NCBI GenBank assembly: GCA_016193365.1
Contig: JACPSI010000017.1
Coordinates: 1 to 64,000, forward strand
DNA length: 64,000 bases
Direction of reading: 5' to 3'
Origin: Ignavibacteriales bacterium
GTDB taxonomy: Bacteria; Bacteroidota; Ignavibacteria; UBA10030
Numbering within the stretch: position 1 is the stretch's first letter; each line of letters begins with the position of its first letter. Shown here in pieces: positions 44,995 through 53,199 of the stretch. The notes under the pieces were generated by a model, which was given only the letters and a program-made list of their open reading frames with translations, did not search any database and was not told the origin of the DNA. A program made the translations under genes and the position numbers.

Positions 44995-45038
44995 AACCTG
45001 ACAGGTCCCCAGAGAGTACAAAAGAGACCTGTCAGGTT
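44995..45038. repeat. Paired ACCTGACAGGT palindrome after a hydrolase gene
   Basis: AACCTGACAGGTC (44995-45007) and GACCTGTCAGGTT (45026-45038) are exact inverted copies, with the palindromic units ACCTG-A/T-CAGGT 20 nt apart. The right copy ends 4 nt before the stop codon of the exported amidohydrolase (45043-45045). Same unit and spacing as at 12549-12594. Confidence 0.7.
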
Positions 45039-45042
45039 CAAA

Positions 45043-46725
45043 TTATTTTTGTTTCCAGCCCGGTCCCCGAACAACCTGGCCCGGTTTCGCCCCGGAGTGT
45101 TCTCCGTTCTTCAACACCTGGACGCCATTCACGAACACATGGACCATTCCGATTGAGTATTGGTGTGGTTTTTCGAACGTTGCATGGTCTGCAATCTTGT
45201 TTGGGTCAAACACCACGACGTCCGCGTAATACCCGGGGATGAGTGCACCCCTGTTCTTGATTTTCAAGTTTGCTGCGGGCAGCGTCGTGAGCTTTCGGAT
45301 TGCTTCTTCAAGCGGTATAATCTTTTCATCGCGAACGTATTTGCCCAGCAATCGCGCAAAATTCCCGAACGCCCTGGGGTGAGGGTTCGATTTCAAAAAC
45401 ACTCCCTCCGGAGCCGATGACTCGGCATCCGAGCCAAAACTTACCCACGGCAGCTTGATTTGCTTCTTCACGTTTTCCTCGGACATCAGAAAATACACAG
45501 TTTCGACCCGGCTATTGTCATCAATGACAAGGTCCATGGCCGTCTCTTCGGGAGATTTCCCGCGCATTACGGCGACTTCCGCCAGGGTTTTCCCGGTGAG
45601 ATACTTCAAGCTGTCCGATTTAAACCCGGCCAATAAGACATTTTTTGGCGACCCTGCTCCAAGATAAAGATTCTCCCATGCGTCTGTCGGCATTGTCATT
45701 TCTTTGTGCACTCGTTTTCGGATTTGAGAGTCCTGAAGTCTTTTTCTCCGTTCTTTGATACCGCCTTCCTGCACCCACGGCGGCATCGATGCGTCGAGGC
45801 CTGTTGCGCCCGCTGTGTAGGTATACATGTCGGCTGTAATCTTCAATCCTTCCGACCGAGCCTTTTCCACTTTTCTTATGACGTCATCGATCTTTTTCCA
45901 ATTCGACTGCCCTGCCGCTTTCAGATGGTAAATCTCTGCGTTGATCTTTGCCTCGCGCGATATGGCGATCAACTCATCGACAGCCTCCAATAAACGATTT
46001 CCCTCGCTCCTCATATGTGAAATGTATAATCCGCCGGATTCCGACGCGACTTTGCAGAGTTCAATGAGTTCCGGCGTCTTCGCGTAGAATGCGGGCGCAT
46101 AGATCAAAGAAGATCCGACTCCGAGAGCTCCTTCCTCCATCGCCTGCCGTACCAACTCCTCCATTCTCGTTAACTCTTGAGCAGTTGGAACGCGATCTTC
46201 ATAGCCCAACACATGAATCCGCACCGTGGTGGTTCCGACGAACGAAGCCACATTGGTAGAGATACCGCGCTTCACAAGGTATTCCAAATACTCGCCCAGC
46301 GTTGTCCACTCGATCTTATATTTGATATCCCCCTGCTGCTCTTCGGACTCCTTTTTCATCGCTTCGCTGAGTGGCCCCATAGACCATCCTTCCCCAAACA
46401 CTTCGAGCGTCACACCCTGACGGATATCACTCTGGGATCGCCCATCGTGAATCAGAGACTCAGTTGCCCAGCTCAGCATGTTGATAAACCCCGGCGCAAT
46501 TGCCAAACCCGTTGCATCGATTTCGGTTTTTCCGCGAATGTTGTCCCATTTGCCCGTGGCTACAATCTTGTCTCCGTTGAGAGCAACATCGCCGACGATA
46601 CCCGGCTTTCCACTTCCGTCGAAAATGGTTCCGTTGCGTAGAATGACATCGTACACAGTTTCCTGACCGTATCCTGCAACGAGCGGGAACCCGAACATGG
46701 TGATATATGCAAAGAGCTTCTTCAT
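45043..46725 (-). CDS. Exported D-aminoacylase-like amidohydrolase lacking the HxH metal motif
   Basis: A 560-residue protein with a signal peptide (MKKLFAYITMFGFPLVAGYG). It follows the D-aminoacylase/N-acyl-D-amino acid deacylase fold: YDVILRNGTIFDGSG, ISHMRSEGNRLLEAV, EIYHLKAAG and FGSDAESSAPEG. The usual PGFIDxHxH after strand 1 is PGFINMLSWATESL, so the alpha metal site lacks both histidines. It probably acts as a variant hydrolase or with a single metal. ATG at 46725 is chosen because the signal peptide starts there. Next gene upstream is a serine hydrolase, 23 nt away. Confidence 0.82.
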   Translation of the reverse strand: MKKLFAYITMFGFPLVAGYGQETVYDVILRNGTIFDGSGKPGIVGDVALNGDKIVATGKWDNIRGKTEIDATGLAIAPGFINMLSWATESLIHDGRSQSDIRQGVTLEVFGEGWSMGPLSEAMKKESEEQQGDIKYKIEWTTLGEYLEYLVKRGISTNVASFVGTTTVRIHVLGYEDRVPTAQELTRMEELVRQAMEEGALGVGSSLIYAPAFYAKTPELIELCKVASESGGLYISHMRSEGNRLLEAVDELIAISREAKINAEIYHLKAAGQSNWKKIDDVIRKVEKARSEGLKITADMYTYTAGATGLDASMPPWVQEGGIKERRKRLQDSQIRKRVHKEMTMPTDAWENLYLGAGSPKNVLLAGFKSDSLKYLTGKTLAEVAVMRGKSPEETAMDLVIDDNSRVETVYFLMSEENVKKQIKLPWVSFGSDAESSAPEGVFLKSNPHPRAFGNFARLLGKYVRDEKIIPLEEAIRKLTTLPAANLKIKNRGALIPGYYADVVVFDPNKIADHATFEKPHQYSIGMVHVFVNGVQVLKNGEHSGAKPGQVVRGPGWKQK

Positions 46726-46748
46726 AAATTGCCTTGTGATTCTCTGTT

Positions 46749-48263
46749 CTATTTTTTCTCGGCTTTTTTGAAGTCTCCAACGCCTTCCCACTTCATGAGT
46801 TCTACCTTCCCGTCGCTGTTCAGCGTAAACGTGATGAAGTCTTTATCCATTTTTTTGTCACGCCAGACAACTTGAAAAGCATCATAGTTCCAATGATCTA
46901 CGTTGCCGACATAGGTTGGATAGAAACTGAAAACGAGCTTACCGCCTTCCATCGACACTTTTGTCTCCCCATACATCTCATGCTCATATGTTCCTGTGTA
47001 GGAATCCAGTGCGAGCGAAGGCTTCGTTCCCTGGACCCTCGCGTCGAGCTTCTTTTTCTCCTCAGCTTTGCCTTTTTCTTCCTGATCACGGAAGTTCTTC
47101 AGGAGAATCGCATTCCAATCCTTTTCCGGGGCTCCAAAATAATGATCTAAAATCCGATAACCGATGGCTCCGTGCAATGGGCTTCGGGATGAGTTCAGTA
47201 GAATCACAAAACCGAGTTTTTCTTCCGGAACAAAAGCAACCCGGGCGCGCATGCCGTCGAGTGCACCGTCATGCTGGATCAATTTGCGGCCAAGATAGTC
47301 TCGCAACGTCCAACCCAATCCGTAGGATGCAAAGTGCATCGACGGCCAGAGTGCTTTCGTCGTGGAATCAAGCGGAATGATCGCCTGCGGTGATTGCATT
47401 TCCTCAACAACCTTTTCACTCAATATTTCTTTCCCGTTGAGCATTCCGTCGTTGAGATTCAGTCGGATCCAATGTGCATAATCCACCACATTTGAGTTGA
47501 CAGTGCCTGCAGCACCGACATTATCGTAGTTCGGCCACTCGATAGGCTGGAACCTATCGTCGATTTTCACGTGATGCGTTGCGACGTCAGTGAATTTTCG
47601 AAGGTCCTTGACACTTGTCGTTGTGGAAGTCATTCCCAGAGGCGTGAAGAGTCTTTCCTTCATAAATTCATCCCAGCTTTTGCCGCTCACCGCTTCAACC
47701 ACTTCTCCCGCAGCGATATACATGATATTCTGATAGCCGTACCTGCTTCGGAGGCTCCATGCCGGTTTCAAATGCCGGACTCTGCGAATCACTTCTTCCC
47801 TGCTGTGAGGGGATTGATACCAGAGCAGATCTCCACGAGCAAGGCCCGAGCGGTGACACAGGAGGTCTCGAACTGTCAATTCACGTGTGACATAGGGGTC
47901 ATAGAGTTGAAACCACGGAAGATGTTTCGTGACCGGGTCGTCCCATTTTACTTTTCCCTCGTCCACGAGCATACCGAGACACGCCGCAGCCATCGCTTTC
48001 GTTGTCGATGCGCACGCGAAAATTGTTTTTTCTGTTACCGGCGCAGATTCTCCCATCTTGCGGACACCGTATCCCTTTGCGAAAACGACCTTGTCGTCTT
48101 TTACGATTGCGATGGCCAGCCCCGGCGTTTCCCAGTCTCTCATCGCTTTGAGAATGTATTCGTCGAGTCCTTTGATGGGAGCTTGCTGGCTCCGAACTGC
48201 CTGCGCGAGTACAAGCCACACAATGAATCCAAAGGTTACACGTCTCCTCAAGAAATTTCTCAT
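46749..48263 (-). CDS. Exported beta-lactamase-fold serine hydrolase
   Basis: A 504-residue class C-type serine hydrolase with a signal peptide (MRNFLRRRVTFGFIVWLVLAQAVRSQ). The SxxK motif is S86 in FACASTTKAM, and the YxN motif is YGYQN (about 165); the third motif is HDGALDGM. A C-terminal DUF3471-like domain (about 395-504) follows. It may act as an esterase, D-amino peptidase or carboxypeptidase rather than a lactamase. ATG at 48263 is chosen for the GAAGGAGGTTGTC site. It is upstream of the D-aminoacylase-like gene, consistent with D-amino acid or peptidoglycan product processing. Confidence 0.86.
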   Translation of the reverse strand: MRNFLRRRVTFGFIVWLVLAQAVRSQQAPIKGLDEYILKAMRDWETPGLAIAIVKDDKVVFAKGYGVRKMGESAPVTEKTIFACASTTKAMAAACLGMLVDEGKVKWDDPVTKHLPWFQLYDPYVTRELTVRDLLCHRSGLARGDLLWYQSPHSREEVIRRVRHLKPAWSLRSRYGYQNIMYIAAGEVVEAVSGKSWDEFMKERLFTPLGMTSTTTSVKDLRKFTDVATHHVKIDDRFQPIEWPNYDNVGAAGTVNSNVVDYAHWIRLNLNDGMLNGKEILSEKVVEEMQSPQAIIPLDSTTKALWPSMHFASYGLGWTLRDYLGRKLIQHDGALDGMRARVAFVPEEKLGFVILLNSSRSPLHGAIGYRILDHYFGAPEKDWNAILLKNFRDQEEKGKAEEKKKLDARVQGTKPSLALDSYTGTYEHEMYGETKVSMEGGKLVFSFYPTYVGNVDHWNYDAFQVVWRDKKMDKDFITFTLNSDGKVELMKWEGVGDFKKAEKK

Positions 48264-48285
48264 GACAACCTCCTTCATAAATTCA

Positions 48286-49548
48286 TCAGCTTAGATTTTC
48301 TTCAACTCTTACCAAACGTTTTGAGAGAAACACACATATTACTGTTGCGGAAACGGCGAACGCGCCTACCCATCCAAAATTGTGCAGAGCGCGATCAGAC
48401 CCGCTTACAATCACTAATCCTGCAACAAAAGACCCCAGCCCGGCGGACCAATGCTGAACCGAGGTGTTGAAACTCATGAAACTCCCGCGATTCTTCGACT
48501 CGACGCTTGCCGTAATCATTGCGAATGCGGGGACACCACGGCCTGAAGCCAGAACGAAAAAGAACGCCGAGAACACGAGTACGAGTATCAACGGAAGCGG
48601 TGGAAGCACCGTCATTAAAAAAATCGGAACAGTGGACATGAACGCGAGGTAAACAAAAACGCGTTGTTTACCGTACCGGTCGGCGAGCCTTCCAATATAC
48701 CGGGAGCTAAAAAAAGTGCAAAATCCGCCCAATGCATACACGTACGTGAGCTCACCCTCTTCCAGTCCAACATTATAAACCAGGTACGGGCTGATGAACG
48801 GAAACACGGTAAAACCTGCCAGCATCAGCATGATCATGAATGCATACACTTTAAGGTAGTTCTTGTTCTCGAGCATGAATTTTAGCGTCTCGAGCGGGTT
48901 TCGGACGATTGCCTGCGCAAGGTGGCCATGAATGGGAGGAACAACCTGGGATGCAATAAGAAGAATAAGTGCACTAATGCCGGCGAGAGACGTAAATGTC
49001 CAATGCCAGCCAAACTCTGTTGCAATATATAAGCCAATCGGCACGCCGATGACCGTGGCAAGCGAGAACGACGACATGATAACACCCATTGCTGCCCCGC
49101 GCCTTTCGTAGGGTATGACATCCCCCACGATGGACAGAATGACGGACGCAAGAACGCCTCCAAACGCTCCTGCCAATACCCTTGCCGCGATCAAAAGAAT
49201 GTAATTCGGTGCAAGGGCACACATCCCGGTTCCGATCGCGAAGCCTGTATACAGAAAAAGAAGAGCTGTCCGGCGGTCAAACCGATCGACAAAGAAAGCT
49301 CCGAGCAATCCAAAAAACCCCGAGCTGAACGTATAGGAAGAGACGATAAGTCCGAATTCTTGTGAGCCAACTCCGAACACTCTCATGAACTGCGGGCCTA
49401 GGGGCATGATGATCACAAAGTCCAGAATGTTGGTAAACTGGATTGCCGCAAGAACTGCTAACAGAAGGCGCTCTTTCCGGATGTTTGTTGCCGCCGGTGG
49501 CTGTGTCCGGGAGTCCGCTGCGTGCTGTGACTCGGCCATCGTTGACAT
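48286..49548 (-). CDS. MFS transporter
   Basis: A 420-residue, 12-helix major facilitator. The loop 2-3 motif GAFFVDRFDRRTALLFLYTGF and helices such as RVLAGAFGGVLASVILSIVGDV fit the drug:H+ or sugar-efflux branches; the substrate is unknown. The start at 49548 abuts the stop of the REC-HATPase gene. It lies between the regulator and two secreted hydrolases, so it may export or import a product of theirs. Confidence 0.88.
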   Translation of the reverse strand: MSTMAESQHAADSRTQPPAATNIRKERLLLAVLAAIQFTNILDFVIIMPLGPQFMRVFGVGSQEFGLIVSSYTFSSGFFGLLGAFFVDRFDRRTALLFLYTGFAIGTGMCALAPNYILLIAARVLAGAFGGVLASVILSIVGDVIPYERRGAAMGVIMSSFSLATVIGVPIGLYIATEFGWHWTFTSLAGISALILLIASQVVPPIHGHLAQAIVRNPLETLKFMLENKNYLKVYAFMIMLMLAGFTVFPFISPYLVYNVGLEEGELTYVYALGGFCTFFSSRYIGRLADRYGKQRVFVYLAFMSTVPIFLMTVLPPLPLILVLVFSAFFFVLASGRGVPAFAMITASVESKNRGSFMSFNTSVQHWSAGLGSFVAGLVIVSGSDRALHNFGWVGAFAVSATVICVFLSKRLVRVEENLS

Positions 49549-50427
49549 TTATTGAAGCGGTATGGTGATGAGCACTTTGTTGCCGGGTGGAAAGAACTGA
49601 AGTTCAAGATACTCTCTGCTAATGGCAATACCACGGCCGTGATTATCAAAAACTCTGATTTCATCCAGATTCAAGTACTTTTGCCAGTCGAAACCGGACC
49701 CCTGGTCCTCAATCAAAAGTGTGAGCTTTGTAGTATTTCGGTTCAACGTGACGCGCACGTACTTGCTCACGTTTTCAGGCAACTTGAGCCTCCGGTCAAC
49801 ATCAGCGCGCCATGTGCCGTTTGTCACGAGGGCAGTTTTATCGGCATAGGAAATGCCAAGGTTACCGTGCTCAATGGCGTTAATCAACATCTCCGAAATG
49901 CCGAGCACGTTGTTTGGTGAGGGCGTGGCATTTGCCAGCCTTGATGCAAGATACTCCGCCTCGCCGAGTGTTCGGACACGGAACTCGGCGTCATACAAGA
50001 AGCCAAACGGATTGTCTCCTTCTTTGATTTTCTGAATCAGAGATTTCTTGTACTGCAAGTCGGAGACTGCCGCCTTCAGAATCGAAAGCATGATGTCTTT
50101 TTGAATGGGCTTTGTCAGATAGTAAAAGGCGCCGGCGTCAATCCCCTCCTTAATGTCCTCCGGGCTCATCTTGGCAGTCTGCATGATGACAGGGATATTC
50201 TCGTAGCGGTCGTTTTGCTTCATCCATTTCAACAGATCAATGCCCGACATGCGCGGCATCGTCCAATCAAGAATAATGGCTGAGAATTCGTCGGGACGTA
50301 CCTCGATGACCGCCTGCGCTTCAACTCCGTCAGAAGCGCCTTCGGCTTCATAGCCTTCACTCTGAAGAAAAAGTGAAGTCACTTGCACTATTCCCGGTTC
50401 GTCGTCGACTACAAGAATTTTATCCAT
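49549..50427 (-). CDS. Response regulator fused to an anti-sigma-type HATPase
   Basis: A 292-residue protein. A receiver domain occupies 1-120, with phospho-acceptor D54 in AIILDWTMPRM and the conserved lysine in YYLTKPIQ. Residues about 145-290 form a RsbW/SpoIIAB-type HATPase (N box ISEMLINAIEHGNLGI, then LLIEDQGSGFDW and FDNHGRGIAIS). This type can phosphorylate anti-sigma antagonists in partner-switching pathways. No partner is seen in the window. It probably heads the operon with the MFS transporter and hydrolases. Confidence 0.85.
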   Translation of the reverse strand: MDKILVVDDEPGIVQVTSLFLQSEGYEAEGASDGVEAQAVIEVRPDEFSAIILDWTMPRMSGIDLLKWMKQNDRYENIPVIMQTAKMSPEDIKEGIDAGAFYYLTKPIQKDIMLSILKAAVSDLQYKKSLIQKIKEGDNPFGFLYDAEFRVRTLGEAEYLASRLANATPSPNNVLGISEMLINAIEHGNLGISYADKTALVTNGTWRADVDRRLKLPENVSKYVRVTLNRNTTKLTLLIEDQGSGFDWQKYLNLDEIRVFDNHGRGIAISREYLELQFFPPGNKVLITIPLQ

Positions 50428-50566
50428 GGTCAGATTCTGAAAACTGAGGCGAGGTGAAATGTAGGAAAATGAATTGTGAAAAACAGGAGAATTATTCGCT
50501 TCCCCTGACCGCGACCGAATTCTGATTTCGCAATTTTGTCTGCGTCGAGGAGAATTCTCAGGGACT

Positions 50567-52876
50567 TCAAAAGAGATTTGCGACGGAGAGGGTTACAAAC
50601 CAGTTTGAGGGTGCAGCAAAACGGCGGGTGCAATCCAATCGCAAGAGTCCGAAGATCCTGCTGATTCCTATTCCCGCCTCAGTATACCAACCGTTTGTGG
50701 TATTCACAGCAGGTTGAGAAAATGATCCTCGGCTCCATGAACGCGCGATCGTCCCCTGAACAATCAGCTCGATCCCATTCTTGTACAAGAAAGGGACGTC
50801 AAGGAGGAGGAATGGTGTGCTGCGGAAGTTGTGTTCGGCCGTGAGGAGCACAAACCGGTCTCCGCTGAATTCTTTTAATCCTGCACCTCGTAGGACTCCA
50901 GGTGGCGCGTAGCTCAGAAGGGGGGAATCGAGAATGAACATACGTTGCGGCGGAAGGGCACCGGTGGATGTTCCGGCGGTAAGTTTGACATGAAACGAAG
51001 GAGGAAATAGGACTCGGGATAAGAATGTCGTAAAGCGATACTCGGATCGAACCAGGAGACGGGTAAAGTCATAATCGCCTGAGAACGAGGATGGAGAAAA
51101 CTCCGCTTCACACTCAACGAAATCCCTCGAGATGATATTCAACAGGATGGGATCCTGTCCATACCGCGCTTGGAAAGAAATGCTTCTCAAGGTTCCCTCC
51201 ATCGCCGACGGATTGGTCCTGTAAAAATCCCCTTTGTAAAAGAGGCTGTAATTTGTCGTTTGAGTGGCGATTCTGTGTTCCTCAGCCCGGAATGCAGCGT
51301 CGATGCGCAGGAGACGAAGCGGCTTGAATGAGGCGAATACCTTCCACCCTCTTAGATAGTAATAATCCCTATAATCAACCTTCGACAGCAAAGTTGATAA
51401 TGCGTTTGAGAAATCTGAATGGAAGTTCTCGTCAGGGAAATGGCCGATTCCATGGAATCCCTCGAGGCCGAAGCTTACTGAACGTATGGAATCAAGGAAA
51501 ACTTCAGTCCCGACATTCCATTTCCCCTTCCTGTCGGAGAATCCATATCCGAGCGAAGCAAACGTCCGGAGAAAGGAAGTTGTGCTGTCGAAATCAAGGT
51601 TGCCGCCAAGAAAGAGGCCTTCTACGCGGTTGAAGCGAAGGCTCGCGTATTTTAGGGTCGAAGCAGCTTCTCCAAGGGCAGTCAACGGCCCGCTTGGTTG
51701 AAACTGTCTCTGAAAGGTCTGCGTGCTGTCCAGTTTTTGGTAGGCCACTTGTTCTTCCTTTGTGAGCGGGAGGACTTCATGCCGTACCCAGAAGGAAGAA
51801 TCGAATGATGATGCCTCAGCGCTGGTGGTTCGCCGCGGCTTTTTGAAGATGCTGTCGGGCAATTCGATGTTGATTTCGTAATCATAAATGGATGAGAGCG
51901 ACTCAAACCCAATGCGCGGGAAGGTGACACCGGTAATTCCGATCTCTGCCGAACCATTCAGCCGTATATCCACAGGCATCCAGAAGCGATTCTCGTACAA
52001 CGAAAAATGTTGACTGTAGCGAAGCTGAATGTCGGTCACAAACGGCATAGCAAAAGACTCATTAGGACTCACTTCTACCCCGGCCAGCACAAACCGGTCG
52101 TCCACAACATCGAGAGACCCTCGAAAGAGAGGCATCATACGGCTTTTAGGGTTGAGTTGAATAGTAATCACTTTTGTGCCTGCCAACTCCCTGGTTTTCT
52201 CCAGTTTGAAATCATAGTAATCAAAAGCGTCGGGCGCCGTCGGGCCGACGAAATTGAAACCGGCAAAGCGAATTTCGTCAAGATAGAAATTTACAATATT
52301 TCCGACACTTGCGATATTTGACGCTGCGGGGATATTGGCGGTTTGTCTTTTCTGCTTGATCACTTCTCTCAGAGTATCACCCTGCTGCCAGTAGCCAGTC
52401 GAATACGTTTCGGCAATACTTGCAATGGACGTGTCGCGCAAGATGGTCTGGCGCGTGAAAGCCTGGAACTGATATGTCTTCAATGATTTCATCCATCGGC
52501 TTTTGCTTTCAATCACGCGTCGCATGATTTGAATCGCAGGGTCTTCTCCCGAGATGATGACCTCTGCCATCTGAATCGGCGCGGGCTGAAGTACAACATT
52601 GTATGCCGTGTTCCCTGCCGCCCTGATCCTGGCAGAGTCTGGCCGATATCCTACGTAACTAAATGTGACAAGGTGTGAACCCGGCTCGAGCGAGATGCGG
52701 TACTCACCCTGGGCGTTCGAAATCGTTCCTTTTGACGTTCCGACAATCCTGATCGCTGCGGCAACGAGCGGTTGTTTTGTTTCCGCATCACGAACAAAGC
52801 CGGAGAGCGTAAAAGTCTGTGCGACAACAGATTGGAAGGTTTGGAGGAAAAATAAACATGAAGCGGAGAATCGCAT
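50567..52876 (-). CDS. DUF5686 outer-membrane protein with CarboxypepD-like N-terminal domain
   Basis: A 769-residue exported protein with a signal peptide (MRFSASCLFFLQTFQSVVAQ). Residues 22-105 form a carboxypeptidase regulatory-like Ig domain (LSGFVRDAETKQPLVAAAIRIVGTSKGTISNAQGEY). The rest matches DUF5686, with a DUF4369-like middle (YQFQAFTRQTILRDTSIA) and a C-terminal beta-barrel ending in WFVTLSVANLF, the terminal phenylalanine of outer-membrane proteins. These are TonB-dependent-like or assembly-related proteins of unknown job. No Shine-Dalgarno sequence is visible before the ATG. Confidence 0.84.
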   Translation of the reverse strand: MRFSASCLFFLQTFQSVVAQTFTLSGFVRDAETKQPLVAAAIRIVGTSKGTISNAQGEYRISLEPGSHLVTFSYVGYRPDSARIRAAGNTAYNVVLQPAPIQMAEVIISGEDPAIQIMRRVIESKSRWMKSLKTYQFQAFTRQTILRDTSIASIAETYSTGYWQQGDTLREVIKQKRQTANIPAASNIASVGNIVNFYLDEIRFAGFNFVGPTAPDAFDYYDFKLEKTRELAGTKVITIQLNPKSRMMPLFRGSLDVVDDRFVLAGVEVSPNESFAMPFVTDIQLRYSQHFSLYENRFWMPVDIRLNGSAEIGITGVTFPRIGFESLSSIYDYEINIELPDSIFKKPRRTTSAEASSFDSSFWVRHEVLPLTKEEQVAYQKLDSTQTFQRQFQPSGPLTALGEAASTLKYASLRFNRVEGLFLGGNLDFDSTTSFLRTFASLGYGFSDRKGKWNVGTEVFLDSIRSVSFGLEGFHGIGHFPDENFHSDFSNALSTLLSKVDYRDYYYLRGWKVFASFKPLRLLRIDAAFRAEEHRIATQTTNYSLFYKGDFYRTNPSAMEGTLRSISFQARYGQDPILLNIISRDFVECEAEFSPSSFSGDYDFTRLLVRSEYRFTTFLSRVLFPPSFHVKLTAGTSTGALPPQRMFILDSPLLSYAPPGVLRGAGLKEFSGDRFVLLTAEHNFRSTPFLLLDVPFLYKNGIELIVQGTIARSWSRGSFSQPAVNTTNGWYTEAGIGISRIFGLLRLDCTRRFAAPSNWFVTLSVANLF

Positions 52877-52921
52877 TACACGAGATACCAGACTACATAA
52901 AGGACCTGCAAGGAACGGTGA

Positions 52922-52938
52922 CCGCCACCAAGTGGCGG
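52922..52938. repeat. Short GC-rich hairpin CCGCCAC-CAA-GTGGCGG
   Basis: A perfect 7-bp stem with a 3-nt loop lies between the DUF5686 gene and the 67-residue gene. No T run follows on either strand, so it is not a good intrinsic terminator. It may be a short member of the palindrome family. Confidence 0.4.
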
Positions 52939-52970
52939 CGTTATCCGCGTTTCATCACTCATTGGCGCAA

Positions 52971-53174
52971 CTAGCCTGCTTTTCGAACTTTCTCAAAAGT
53001 ATGAACGACCTTTTGGTTTCCGCCTATGAGTTTAGCAACGATTGCAACGTCTCCATCCAATTGAGCAAGCCTGTCTTTCGCTTCCTTTACTGCTTCGCTT
53101 TCCGAATCATAAACCGCAGTAAAAAGGTTTTTAGGGACATCGAGGGTTTTCGTGACGAGAATTCGGTATTTCAT
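52971..53174 (-). CDS. Small conserved-looking hypothetical protein
   Basis: A 67-residue, mixed alpha/beta protein (MKYRILVTKTLDVPKNL ... VAIVAKLIGGNQKVVHTFEKVRKA). Regular codon use and a clean ATG support it as a gene. It looks like a small ferredoxin-like or ACT-like fold, but no family is recognised. It lies 26 nt after the amidohydrolase gene's stop on the same strand. Function unknown. Confidence 0.6.
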   Translation of the reverse strand: MKYRILVTKTLDVPKNLFTAVYDSESEAVKEAKDRLAQLDGDVAIVAKLIGGNQKVVHTFEKVRKAG

Positions 53175-53199
53175 TGCGCTCCTGTTTTGGTTGTTGATT

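Noticed and set aside
47571..48470. 299-codon plus-strand open frame
   Set aside because: Antisense to the serine hydrolase and MFS genes, both of which are convincingly conserved.
52922..52938. Hairpin as a terminator for neighbouring genes
   Set aside because: No T run follows on either strand, so it is listed only as a palindrome.
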